Assembly: GCA_033782935.1 (NCBI GenBank)
Contig: JAWQEG010000077.1
Span: 558,001 to 622,000 of the forward strand
DNA length: 64,000 bases
Direction: 5' to 3'
Source: Petrolisthes cinctipes
Taxonomy: Eukaryota > Arthropoda > Malacostraca > Decapoda > Porcellanidae
A program made the translations under genes and the position numbers. Under the pieces are notes generated by a model. That model worked only from the letters and a program-made list of their open reading frames with translations. It had not been told where the DNA came from and did not search any database. Below, one piece after another: positions 33,165-43,595 of the stretch; position 1 is the first letter of the stretch, and each line of letters starts with the position of its first letter.

Positions 33165-34124
33165 CAGTGAGTAACACTCTGCAATCAACAACAATATAAT
33201 AATTTCATGTTATCACTGTAGTTACTTGACAGTAGCCATTATTTTCAAGGATAAATACACACAGTATCTAGAACATTTTATTTTATTTTTTGAGTCTCAC
33301 TGACTTTGCCATGAAGGCTGACACCTCAAAGGTTGTCACCACTGATCATCATATGCTTCACAAATAGTAACTAGCTTTATTCTACTATGCCTACGTGTTA
33401 ATGATGTCCTTGTTATGGGCAGAAATTTACTTGTAATCCAATAATACACTATATGTAACGTAGAACTTGCTATTTTTTTTTTTTCGCGTGTGTTAAGTTG
33501 GTAAGCCTGTGAAAGCTACAAGGTGTGGGATCAAGCGAATTTGGTGTGTGTGTGTGTGTGTGTGTAAAGGGAAATGTGGATCACATGACTCGAACCCTCA
33601 CTTCAACAGAAATATGTCTATATTCTGCAAAAGAGATTCTGTCTCATTCCGTTCCACAGAATATTGTTTTCAAATAAAATATATGGATAGGCTACTTGTG
33701 GTTCTCATAATTTTGTGTAATATTAATTATTGTTGAAGCACATTTATCATTGAGTATAGCAATTTCATTAAATTTGTCAAGTTTTATAGACAACCATCCC
33801 ATCTGATGTCATTACAGTTCTGATATCGAACAATACTTATATATGAGAGTACTCTTAAAAGTATGATGACCATGCTATAATTCCATACATAAGTTTGTCA
33901 ATGTGAACACAGTCTCCAATAGTCCCTTCGCCCAAAGTCAACCATAAATCATTAAGATAAAGAAAGACCTAAAGACACGGTTATTGGCGCCTCTCTTGCT
34001 CTTTCTCCTTCCACCAGCCCCTCCATACCCTCCCTTCTTCCTCTCAAACTCCCCCATAACTCGTCAGGTAGAAGCTACCCGATGATGAGTGTGCTCGTGT
34101 ATCCATCCCATCAGCTCGCGACTG
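32023..34124. mobile_element. 2.1-kb TA-flanked inverted-repeat element, non-autonomous
   Basis: Terminal inverted repeats begin CAGTCGCGAGCTGATGGGAT and extend imperfectly for about 140 bp on each side. TA flanks lie at 32021-32022 and 34125-34126. The interior is AT-rich with GT runs (32321-32346, 33542-33566) and an A run (33123-33163), and has no transposase ORF. Removing one TA plus the element leaves the surrounding Gypsy frame in phase, which confirms the exact boundaries. Confidence 0.85.
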
Positions 34125-34126
34125 TA

Positions 34127-34540
34127 CAAGTAAATGATTTTCCTTCACATCGCACACAGCTTTTACACATATTAGCGAATCACAGGTCGGCTATTGCTTT
34201 ACCTGGTGAGCGGTTGGGGAAAATATCAGTAGTTAAACATCACATATCATTAACAGACACAGATCCAGGATATGTAAAAGCTTACAGATTACCTCATAGT
34301 CAAGACAGGTAATGGATAAAATGGTGGATGACTTGTCTACAGAAGGAATCAATGAGCCTTCAAACAGTCTTTATAACAGCCCATTATTCTTAGTTACTAA
34401 GAAAACAGGTGATTTCCGCCCTGTTATTGATTTTAGGAAGATAAATGAGAAAACTGTCAAGGATAGGTACCCATTACCTGTACTTAAAGATATCCTCATG
34501 GAGATTGGGGAACATAACGGAGTCTTTAGTAGTCTTGACC
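34127..34540 (+). pseudogene. Gypsy RT, N-terminal part, truncated
   Basis: Contains the pre-RT segment ending KAYRLPHSQ, a small frameshift near 34310, then NSPLFLVTKKTGDFRPVIDF, KINEKTVKDRYPLP and FSSLD, the first RT motif up to its catalytic Asp. Sequence homology ends there at about 34540, where the minus-strand Gypsy integrase begins. The YXDD box, RNase H and integrase of this element are absent. Confidence 0.8.
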
Positions 34541-34544
34541 ACTT

Positions 34545-37500
34545 CCCGGTAGCTTTGGGTGGACAGCCGACTCGCTTTACAGCTTCCTTTGCTGCCAACA
34601 CTGTAGGAAGAGGCGCCGTCACCCTCCTGGGTGGATGTCGCCCGAAGAATGGCGTCATTCCGGTGCTCACATGGACGGCATTATTGAGCACCTTCTGGCA
34701 CTCGTCCACAAACAGCGGCCACCTCATCGGACATCTTTCCACCAACTGGCGTAGCACCCCCTTCATGGTTCGATGCATTCTCTCGATAAGACCATTCGCT
34801 TGGGGGTGATATGGCGTGATGTAGGCCAACTGCACCCCTTGCTGGTCTGCCCACGCCCTCAGCTCCTGTCCCGTAAACTCTGCTGCATTGTCACACATCA
34901 GCGTTCGGGGAACTCCAAAATCTGAGGAGAACTGAGTCAACTTTGTAATTACTCCTGAAGCGATTCTAGATTTTAATGGATATAATTTAACGAAACGGCT
35001 GTGGTGGTCTGTTATCGATAAGATGTATCTGAATCCACCTTGTCCTGCCGTAAGATCTGAGATGTCTATAGCTATTCGGTCTAATGGACCATTGACTGGT
35101 GGAAATTCCACATATCTTTTACTCAAACCTTGGCTGTATTTTGTTCTTTGACAATTTACACATTCCTTGAGATACCCTTGTACATCCCTTCTCATACCTG
35201 GCCAGTAGAACATTTCTTCTGCCTTCTTTAGGGTCTTAAACTGACCCATGTGTCCTATACTATCATGTGCTAGTTGTAATGCAGCACGTTCTAATGTCCG
35301 AGGTATGACTAGGGTGTAATATAAACTACCATCACGTTGTGATCTTACAAAATACAGAACCCCTTCCATTATCTCAAACTGCTCCAAGACTCCTCGAGGA
35401 AGTCTTCTTCCTGGCACGGGTCCTCCATCTAAATAATCTATGACCTCTTGCCACCGAGGTTCATCCCTCTGTGCTTGACAAAATTCTGGTTTGTTCAAGC
35501 CTAACCAGTTAACATCAGGATCTCGGATCAATAGCCTAACGGGGCGGGACAACTGATCTGCGACTACATTATCCTTTCCCTTCACATATTTGATGTTATA
35601 ATGATATTCTCGCATCTCCAGTAACCAACGTGTTACCCTGGGTGATTTAGTTTTTCTCTTAAAGATAGTCTGTAATGGTTGATGATCTGTTTGAATTGTG
35701 AAGTGCGTTCCCCATAAATAATGGTGAAAATGCCGACAGGCTAGTACTACTCCAAGGGCTTCTTTGTCTGTGACCGAATATTTTTGTTCAGTCCTGTTTA
35801 ATTGTTTTGAATAATATCCCAAGGGACGTCCGGTCTTGTCTCCTTGCAGTTGATGAAGGACTGCACCCACGCAATCTTCACTCGCATCTGTTATTACAAT
35901 TAATGGCTGTTCCGGTTGATACTTTGCCAGAACAGGTGAAGATGTTAAAATATTTTTTAATTGCTTAAAAGCTACTTGACATTTATCATCCCAGTTCAAA
36001 ATAACATTTGCTTTTAACAAGTTGGTTAGTGGGGAAGCGATTCGAGCAAACCCTGGTACAAATTGGCGGTAGAATTCGTCCATTCCTAAGAACCTTCGGA
36101 CTTCTTTCAAATTTTTGGGAGGCTTTTGCGACCTTATGGCTTCTAAATTTTTAGGATCTGGTTTACTTCCGTCCCCGGATACCTTATGTCCCAAAAATTT
36201 AACTTCAGACCGAGCTAGATCACATTTAGACAGGTTCAACTTCACTCCCTTTTGTTGTAATAGCACAAACAGGCGTCTCATTCGAACCAACAGCTGTTCA
36301 AAATCATCGGCCCACACTATTACATCATCCAGATAGTTCTTCACCCAACCTTCCTTCAAAAGGGGACTTAACACTTCCACCATTCGTCTGGAAAATATAG
36401 CTGGGGCACAACTTAACCCAAATGGTAACCGCTTAAATCTATACAAAGTTGTTCCATCACTGAATGTAGTCAAATCTCTACTTTCCTGATCTAATACAAT
36501 TTGATAATAAGCATCTTTCAGGTCGAGGGTAGCATAAAACTGGTGTCCTGCCGCCGTGTTAACTAGATCATCTAGTCGAGGCAAAGGGTAAATATCTTCC
36601 GAGAGATGTTCATTTCCACGCCGGAAATCAAGACATAACCGCTTAGACCCGTTTGGTTTGTTTACCAGCACTATGGGTGAGAGCCACGCCGCACTGGAAG
36701 GTTCAATTACACCTCTTTCCTCCATTTCATCTAACATTTGGCTAATAATCTGCTTAGCTTTCTCCGGATACCGATACAGAGAGGTTCTACACGGTTGTGG
36801 ATCTGCCACCTTGATATTCACGGGCCTTCCTTGGAGGGTACCTAATTCTTGTTGATTCACGATAAACAAAGCCTCGTTTTCTAAAACTAGGCTACTCAGA
36901 GCTTGTCTCTGTTCGTCTGACAAGGGATCCCAATCTTGTTCCTGTATTAGCCTTTCCAATTTATCACGTCTAGTTCCGGCCCCTTCTACGGTATCAAAAT
37001 CTGGTAGCATATCATTTACAATATCCGTTTTCCTTACCTTTGGCGATACTATCTCCACGCAGTCACTGTTCTCTACTAATTCGTACGTACCCAACATAGT
37101 ACCCTTCTCTAGTTTCTTATCCACCTTTGCCGGATTATAGATCATACTTGGAATGAGTCGCTGCTCATTCACTTGAACTAATACTGGGTGTACCTGTCTA
37201 GACACCGTGTGTCGCGGAGTTACCAAGAGCATCAAACCCACTGGCTCGCTAACGGCTATGTGAACAATTTTCGTCTGGTATGGCTGTAGATGCACTGAAA
37301 CTCTAGCATTAATATTCCCCGTTCTCTGTACTGGCGATTCGCTCATCTTTCCCTCTATTTTAATGTGTTGGACCTCCTTCCGTGCCAACTTAACTCGATG
37401 CACATGGTTGGGTGCTCCTCCCCAAATAACTATACCCGTTTCACCACTCCATACTAGTTTACTCTTACTTAGCACATCCGTTCCGAGGAGAAGATCCTTA

Positions 37501-37790
37501 TTGATAAAGGAATCGGGTACCACCGATACTAGTTGCTCATGAACTCCTTGCTTCCCAACCTTTATGGGTATCCGCACTACCCCAAGTATCCTTAAACGTT
37601 GCCCGGTTATACCACTAAAACTGGGCATTTGTTTTAATTTTTGCAAAGGTATTTGCAGTCTCTGCACTGTTCTCCGTCTAATCAATGATACTACACTGCC
37701 CATATCTAGGATGGCGGTACAAACTTGACCTGCTGCAATGATATTTATTACCGGTGACGGAGGGCCTATCGGGGTACTGTTCTTGCTGTG
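34545..37790 (-). CDS. Gypsy pol: protease, RT, RNase H, integrase
   Basis: The frame is open from the codon after the gag UGA (37791-37793). Protease: an active-site-like ILDMGSVVSLI, with Met where Thr is usual. RT: LCLDFRRGNEHLSEDIYPLP, FYATLDLKDAYYQI (Asp), FGLSCAPAIFSRRM, NYLDDVIVW (YLDD). RNase H: VITDASEDCVGAVL, DKEALGVVLACRHF, TDHQPLQTIF, KGKDNVVADQLSR. Integrase: zinc motif H-H-C-C around LAHDSIGHMGQFKTLK and CVNCQRTK, then IDISDLTAG (Asp), MCDNAAEFTG (Asp) and NGLIERMHR (Glu). The last ~40 residues of the open frame are read-through into the neighbouring element. Most catalytic residues are present, so inactivation comes mainly from truncation. Confidence 0.85.
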
Positions 37791-39020
37791 TCATTGGGAT
37801 TCACCTTGGCCAGTCTTCTGTGTGGTTCGGGTTTTCATTCGTTCAGTCTCTCGCTTTCCTGGACAATCCGGGTTTCCCCGCCTACAATTTTGACGATCAC
37901 AATCAAAACATTTCCCCAAACGTGGGTGTTTCCGACAGTCTCGCAAATCATGACTTGTATCTTTACAAAAGGTACAATATTTAGGCGTACTCCGGTATTG
38001 TGCTACACTCGCCTTGGCTTCTATCGCGTCTAATTTCCTTGTAATTTCCTCTAGGGACCTTTTAAAGTTTTCCATACCCTCCGTTACTTGCTCCTGGGGG
38101 GTGGGTAGTGTGTTAGGTGTGGTGACTAGCTTGTGCACTCGGGACGAGGAGGGTGGAACTCTCTCCCACGGGTCTGTTTGCGGCAACTGATATTTGTGAG
38201 TTAGCACTAACCGCTCATGCTCTACTCTTTCAACGAATGCTGACAAGGGTATTTCCTCATCTAAAAAAAATTCTAATTTGTCCTTACTGTGGGGTGGAAA
38301 TCCCTGTGTGAGCTTTTTCTTTATTATTCTATCTCTGAAGGGAAGTTTCTCTCCAATAAATCTGCTTTGTAATACCGCATATTGACACTTAAATGCTTGT
38401 ATGAAAGTGTGAGGATTTTCCCTCCAATCATAATGTTGACCGTCGTGCACTCGCCAAGCCTGATCAGAACTGATGTTCACCTTAAATTCTACCTGTGGGT
38501 AGTCTACCATATCTCTCCAGTTTTCAACCTTGCCTGACTTCTGAGCGGTATGGATGAATAATGCTAGTTCATCGTCCATCCTACTTTTTGCAATCTCAAT
38601 CCGAGCCAGTTCCTCTTCCGTACATCTCTCAATCCCTTCTATAAACATTTGGAGTCTAGCTGGGGACTCCAATCCGTGTAAAGATTTTAAACTGAGGGTT
38701 GGGATATCTCGGGGTTTTAATAATCCTGAGGATTGGGTTTTGGTTCTACTACTGGGGGTAATATCGACTTCGGGACTACGTAAATGTTCGGAGTCCGCCA
38801 CTCCCTGTCTCCTGTCAATGCGAGTCATCCTATTATTAACTGCCCCCATCTCCTGAATTAATTCAGTGAGCGTATCTACCAGGCTACGCTGATTTTCGTC
38901 CCGAAGGCGCATCCAAGCCTCATTAGGTTGATCCCCTGTCTCCTCCTCCACTTCTCTGGGTGGTTGACCTGCGGTCAAGACCCCTTCTTCCCCTAAATCC
39001 GAATTTTCCTCCCCCAACAT
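37791..39020 (-). CDS. Gypsy gag with zinc knuckle, 409 aa
   Basis: Starts MLGEENSDLGEEG at 39020, right after the stop of the SGNH ORF (TAA, one A, then ATG). An acidic N-terminus is followed by a helical capsid-like region (LKSLHGLESPARLQMFIEGI, PHTFIQAFKCQYAVLQSRFI) and a C-terminal zinc-binding cluster YCTFCKDTSHDLRDCRKH with a second Cys group. It ends in a basic tail at a TGA. Gag would assemble particles and package the RNA. The ORF looks intact. Confidence 0.75.
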   Translation of the reverse strand: MLGEENSDLGEEGVLTAGQPPREVEEETGDQPNEAWMRLRDENQRSLVDTLTELIQEMGAVNNRMTRIDRRQGVADSEHLRSPEVDITPSSRTKTQSSGLLKPRDIPTLSLKSLHGLESPARLQMFIEGIERCTEEELARIEIAKSRMDDELALFIHTAQKSGKVENWRDMVDYPQVEFKVNISSDQAWRVHDGQHYDWRENPHTFIQAFKCQYAVLQSRFIGEKLPFRDRIIKKKLTQGFPPHSKDKLEFFLDEEIPLSAFVERVEHERLVLTHKYQLPQTDPWERVPPSSSRVHKLVTTPNTLPTPQEQVTEGMENFKRSLEEITRKLDAIEAKASVAQYRSTPKYCTFCKDTSHDLRDCRKHPRLGKCFDCDRQNCRRGNPDCPGKRETERMKTRTTQKTGQGESQ

Positions 39021-39021
39021 T

Positions 39022-39524
39022 TTATAGTCCTAGCCTACCCTTCCACAAAAGAATGGTGTCTCGCATTCGGTTACAAATGAAATTTTGGACCCCCCTTGAA
39101 AAATGGACACCATCGTGTGCATGTACGAACCCCACTGCGCCGTAATTAGTCATGGGGAACTGCCGGCTTCGCATCAATCTTTTGTTTACTGAAATACTCA
39201 CAGCTCTATATTGCCTATTACCTACAAATCGATCAGTTAAATAATTTCGGCGCTCGATCTCCACCACTATTACGTGGGATTCGCACTGCTCTTTGATCTG
39301 GGTGGCTACGCTCAAAATTTTTTCAGTCAGATCTGCTGGGCTAGTAGTCTCTTTTATGTCCATAAAAGCGTGATGTCGTGCTTCCAGCTATATACTGCTG
39401 ACAAAACTGAATTCTCATTAAAAGTTTCTACTTTTGCGCCGGAAGAACGAAAAATTCTAACCTCTGCGTCGGCAATCTCCAACTCTCTCGGTACCTGGCT
39501 ATGCCCCACCAGGGCTACCTTCAT
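39022..39524 (-). pseudogene. SGNH-hydrolase-like ORF of Gypsy, frameshifted
   Basis: Starts MKVALVGHSQVPREL at 39524; the GHS motif corresponds to block I of SGNH/GDSL hydrolases, with Ser as candidate nucleophile. The frame changes once near 39360 (consistent with a one-base loss) and continues to AVGFVHAHDGVHFSRGVQNF, where DGVH matches the block V Asp-x-x-His pair. Size (~165 aa) fits a compact esterase fold. SGNH-type ORFs have been reported in some metazoan retrotransposons, but the role is uncertain. The position ahead of gag is unusual. Function is inferred from motifs only. Confidence 0.6.
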
Positions 39525-39571
39525 AGTGACCACTCGTGGTCTAGGCTTCTGCCTAACCTCACCAGATTCCA

Positions 39572-39584
39572 CCAGCTGCCACCA
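39572..39584 (-). other. primer binding site of minus-strand Gypsy
   Basis: On the minus strand TGGTGGCAGCTGG follows the LTR end (CTTACA) after four T residues. It shares its first ten bases with the PBS at 24070. Confidence 0.7.
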
Positions 39585-39588
39585 AAAA

Positions 39589-40733
39589 TGTAAGGCTCCC
39601 CCAAGTTTCCACTGTTCCCCTGATCCCTGAGGCAACCACACTGTGGGGGCCCCTACTAGATTACCAAGAGTTCTGGGTCCGGGGAGGTGTCACAGGCAGG
39701 TCACCCCAGATTCACGAGAATCACCAGTGACGACTATTTTACTGCAGTATACACGAGAGGGGTGGACATAAACCCGCTAGATGATTTAATTTTACTCTAG
39801 TTTTTATTTATTTGAGTCTTATCAACACCACACGTCTAACTCAGGAGATCTGACACATTATTTTAAATCCAAATTGAAATGACCAGAAAAGAAGGATTCT
39901 CGATTCATACACAACTGACCCGTTAGCAATATCTTGTCGACCGATAATTGCCAAGAGGTATGGTTACTTCTCACACCAATAATTCCGAACAAAATATTGA
40001 CTCCCCTATTACTCTTTACGTTACCTCGAGAATTCTACTTTCCTCCCTCCCACGTTAAGTTTAACATATATACAAAAAACCAAGATTTACACAAGATCCA
40101 CAAAAATATACAAAATCACAAAATACTAAACAAATATTCAAATACAAGAAATATACAACATCACAAAATACTAAACAAATATTCAAATACAAGAAAAATA
40201 CTCAAAATACAGCCAGGTTTACACCCTTGAATAATTCAGGAGTATTTACGTGACTCTGTGAGAGAGAGAAGGCGGAACTCAATTAGTATCTCTCAGTTTT
40301 GAGGCGGATCTCACTTTTGAAATTTGCACTGGTTAATATAGGTCTTACCTGTGAGAGAGAGAAGGCGGAACTGACTTCCGTCTCTCTTCCCCCAGGTTTT
40401 ATAGCCTAAATTTCCCGCCAAATGCTGCTACGTCACACTACGTCACCTTCTGCACATGCGTAGTCTCTCCTTCGTATTAGATGTTTTTCCCCTGGCTGAT
40501 ATCTTGTTCTTAACCTAATTACATCAATAACTTAATATTACTTCTCAAAACCTTCAAGTTTAAATAGCAGGACGGTAAGAAAATGACTTAGTGTCTGCGG
40601 ATTCTCATAGGGGTGGTTATGGAAACAACCGATTGCTAGTTTGTTTCCAACTGACACTGGTACGGGCGGTAGGAAGGGAAAAAAACCGGCTTATTGCCAG
40701 TTTGATTCCTGCTGATACTTATAGGTGCGTTAC
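39589..40733 (-). repeat. 5' LTR of minus-strand Gypsy, about 1145 bp
   Basis: Minus-strand start TGTAACGC and end CTTACA satisfy the TG...CA rule. A TATAAAA core promoter motif lies at about 40397-40406. Direct repeats inside include two copies of 'gtgagagagagaaggcgga' (40259 and 40351) and an AT-rich tandem at 40100-40200. The second LTR is missing, so the target duplication cannot be checked. Confidence 0.7.
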
Positions 40734-42038
40734 AGGTGAACTGATGAAAATGCTAGGACATGAAATATGAGGCACTACTTTGTTTAACAAGTGGAGATGG
40801 AAGGAGAAGTGAAGAGGGAGTAGCCTTCAGTATTTCCTTCTCATTCTGTTTCTGGCTTTGGTGATAACAGGTAAGAGCTCAAACTAGCTCTCGTTATATA
40901 TATATATATATTGTATTGTGAGTAGTGAATCAGTAAGTCCAGTGATTGAATTTAAATAACTGAAGAATATTGTGTGTTCACGTAAGGACATAGTAACTAA
41001 GGTATATTTGCTCTCATTCTGTTTCTGGCTTTGGGGACAACAGCTGGGTGAAGAAGCCTTATTGATTTGGTAACATTCCCTTGAGCAACTTGACACACAT
41101 GTGGTGAATAATACTAATAATAATTGCTGGCAATTCACAATTCGAATAATATGATTTCAATTAACAATTACAAATGGCATGCAATTCACAATTCGAATAA
41201 TATGATTTCAATAAACAATTACAAATGGCAATTCACAATTCGAAAAATATTATTAGGATATTGATGTTAGGATGTATTAGGATATTGATGTTACGATGTA
41301 GGATATTGATTTTTAGGATGTAATTTGTTTGAAATATTGTGGTCATTGTTTTTGGTATGTGGATTTAAGAGTGTTTAGATCTGTCAACTAGCGAGACACG
41401 GAATTCTTCCTGTCCTAGGTGACAGAACGGGAAGTAGGAAATATTGACAAGAGAGGGGGAAATATTACTGTATTCTTATTATATAAATGATTAGTTGAGT
41501 ATTTCAGTCACCGATATAACAAATAGAAAGTGTTCCTATATAGATATTGGTTTTCAATTCACAACACTGATCGTACCCCCGTTAAAATCTTAGTCTAGGT
41601 TGCTTACTCACGAGCCTAAATAAGCTAACGCTATGCTACCCTTCCAGTGTGTGTTCACTTGGTTCCTCTGATCGACTTTGGTCTGGTGGTGGCAGAGTTT
41701 ACCCAGTACTGGAGAGGATCTGGACTTGTCCTTTGTATGATTTATTTTTGGTATTCGCAAGGCAAGTCCTGTTCCTCATCCGTCTCTTGTTTTCCAGACC
41801 GGGTTGATCCAGCTATATATTATTATTATTATTATAGAAGCTGTCATAGCCTTCCAACAGGGTGCAGACACATCAATAGATGGATCCACACAAAATACCT
41901 GGGGAGTACTGAAGAGAGACTACAACAACTAAGAAAAAAGGAAAGTGGCTACTGAGTATAGAGAGCCCAAAAGAGAAAACTAGTTGTCAATGAAAGCTTA
42001 TACAAAAGAAAAGATATGATTTTTAAAAAATAGACAAA
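40734..42038. other. no gene seen; small tandem repeats
   Basis: Contains two copies of 'ttctcattctgtttctggct' (40838 and 41003), a tandem of about 50 bp around 'caattcacaattcgaataat' in three copies (41128-41250), and a TAT run (41815-41836). No domain-bearing ORF. Confidence 0.5.
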
Positions 42039-43592
42039 CTACTGTTGCAATAAGACATTAACTTTAGATTTAAAACCAGTAATATCAGTTGACTGTACAA
42101 CCTCGTTAGGCAGATGATTCCATAAGGTAATCATAGAAGGAATAAAACAACGAGAAAATTGAGATGTAGAAGCATTAATTAGAGTCATGGCAAAGTCATT
42201 AAGACTCCTTGTAAACCTTGTTATGCGAGTCGGAATAAAACGTTCAGGTAAAACACTATGCAGGGGATGCCGAGTATTGTTAAAAATTTTGAATACAAGA
42301 CTAAGGGCACCAACCTGACGCCGATGATGGAGATCAAGAGATACAGCAGGTAGAACAAATTTTATAGAAGTAAGAGCTCTGTCAAGCAACTTTAGATGAC
42401 AGTCAGCAGCAGAGTTCCAAACAGAAGAGCAATATTCAAAGTGAGGCAAAATAAAAGCATAAAAAGATTTTAAGACTATGGTTTCACACGCAAATTTTTT
42501 AAAACACTTGCGGAGTAAACCAATCTTTTGTGCAATAGTAGAAGATAAGGAACGAATATGCCTTTCAAAGGTCAACTTGGGATCAAGAGTCACTCCCAAC
42601 AAATGCAAACCTGTCACATCCACAATTTGTTCACCAGAAATATGCAAACAAGGATGAGGAGGAACCAAAGTGCGTGATCTGCTAATAATCATGGAGTGAG
42701 TTTTCTTGGCATTAAGCTTCATACCCCAAAGTTCACACCAAGAAGTAATCTTAGCCAAGTCCCTGCTTAGGGATGCTGCAACTTCAATTCTACTCCCTGG
42801 TGATGGAATGGGTGAATATAAAGTTGTGTCATCAGCATAAGAAATAAGCTTATTTTCGAGCTCAAAGCCCAAGTCAGCAGTAAAGAGAATAAAAAACAGA
42901 GGCCCAAGTACACTGCCCTGTGGAACACCCGAAACAACAGGTACAGGGACAGAAGTGCACCCATCAATGACAACACATTGTGACCTGTTCACCAGAAATT
43001 CTTTAAAAATTGATAAGAGACTACCACCAATACCAATAAGTTGCAGTTTATGTAAAAGTGCTTTATGATTAACCCGATCAAAAGCAGAGCTAAAATCAAT
43101 AGCCACAACACGAGATTCATATCCCTTGTCCAACGAAGATTGAAGTGCGTGAGACAAGGTCAAAAGTGCATCGCAGGTACCCAAACCTTTGCGAAAACCA
43201 AATTGTGAAATGGGTATTAAATCATTATTATTACAATAAGAGTTAAGACGCCTCGCTAAAAGCCTCTCAAAGATCTTAGAAAGAATAGGTGTAATGGAAA
43301 TGGGACGATACTCGGATGGATTTGATGACGCAGTGGCTCCCTTTGGAATTGGGGTAATTCTGGCTTTACGCCAGCAAAGAGGAAAACTACCAGATTTCAA
43401 GAGCAACCTAAATACCACAGCCAATTTAGGTGCTAAAACAACAACAATCTTCTTAAGGAAGAGAGGGAAAAATCCATCAGGGTCAGTCCCACCATAAGTG
43501 TCAAGATCCAATAGATATTGTTTCAATTCAGCTGATTTAAAAGCCATTGACTTTAGACCAGGACTAGGGTAACATGTTGAAGGTAATTGCAA
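42039..43592 (-). CDS. reverse transcriptase, C-terminal part of the same polyprotein
   Basis: In the same frame as the upstream part, one codon after the TAG. Motifs: GGTDPDGFFPLFLKK, SEYRPISITPILSKIFE, FGFRKGLGTCDALL, VVAIDFSSAFDRVNH (Asp), SGVPQGSVLGPLFF, SYADDTTLY (YADD), LLGVTLDPKL and a C-terminal region with SSVWNSAADC. Length fits a complete RT plus thumb and tail. It looks catalytically intact. The single stop is either a disabling mutation or a read-through site. Confidence 0.85.
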   Translation of the reverse strand: MQLPSTCYPSPGLKSMAFKSAELKQYLLDLDTYGGTDPDGFFPLFLKKIVVVLAPKLAVVFRLLLKSGSFPLCWRKARITPIPKGATASSNPSEYRPISITPILSKIFERLLARRLNSYCNNNDLIPISQFGFRKGLGTCDALLTLSHALQSSLDKGYESRVVAIDFSSAFDRVNHKALLHKLQLIGIGGSLLSIFKEFLVNRSQCVVIDGCTSVPVPVVSGVPQGSVLGPLFFILFTADLGFELENKLISYADDTTLYSPIPSPGSRIEVAASLSRDLAKITSWCELWGMKLNAKKTHSMIISRSRTLVPPHPCLHISGEQIVDVTGLHLLGVTLDPKLTFERHIRSLSSTIAQKIGLLRKCFKKFACETIVLKSFYAFILPHFEYCSSVWNSAADCHLKLLDRALTSIKFVLPAVSLDLHHRRQVGALSLVFKIFNNTRHPLHSVLPERFIPTRITRFTRSLNDFAMTLINASTSQFSRCFIPSMITLWNHLPNEVVQSTDITGFKSKVNVLLQQ

Positions 43593-43595
43593 TTC

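Larger units (their letters stand above)
24070..34540 (+). mobile_element. plus-strand Gypsy (Ty3) retrotransposon, multiply interrupted and 3'-truncated
   Basis: From the PBS the element can be followed through a leader, gag (25523-26660), protease (26663-26845 and 31377-31560), a linker (31561-32020), and the start of RT (34127-34540). Insertions are a hAT derivative in the leader, Harbinger in the protease, and a TA-flanked element before RT. It ends abruptly in RT at about 34540, where a minus-strand Gypsy begins. Several stops and frameshifts show it is old. Confidence 0.75.
34541..40733 (-). mobile_element. minus-strand Gypsy retrotransposon with SGNH ORF, 3'-truncated
   Basis: Minus-strand order is 5' LTR (40733-39589), PBS, SGNH-like ORF, gag, and pol (protease, RT, RNase H, integrase). 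Pol homology stops in the integrase C-terminal region at about 34545 without a 3' LTR, at the junction with the plus-strand Gypsy. Apart from one frameshift in the SGNH ORF and one UGA between gag and pol, coding regions are open. Confidence 0.8.

Noticed and set aside
41647..41955. 102-residue ORF with Tyr run
   Set aside because: Contains a TAT microsatellite and no recognised domain; composition matches non-coding surroundings.
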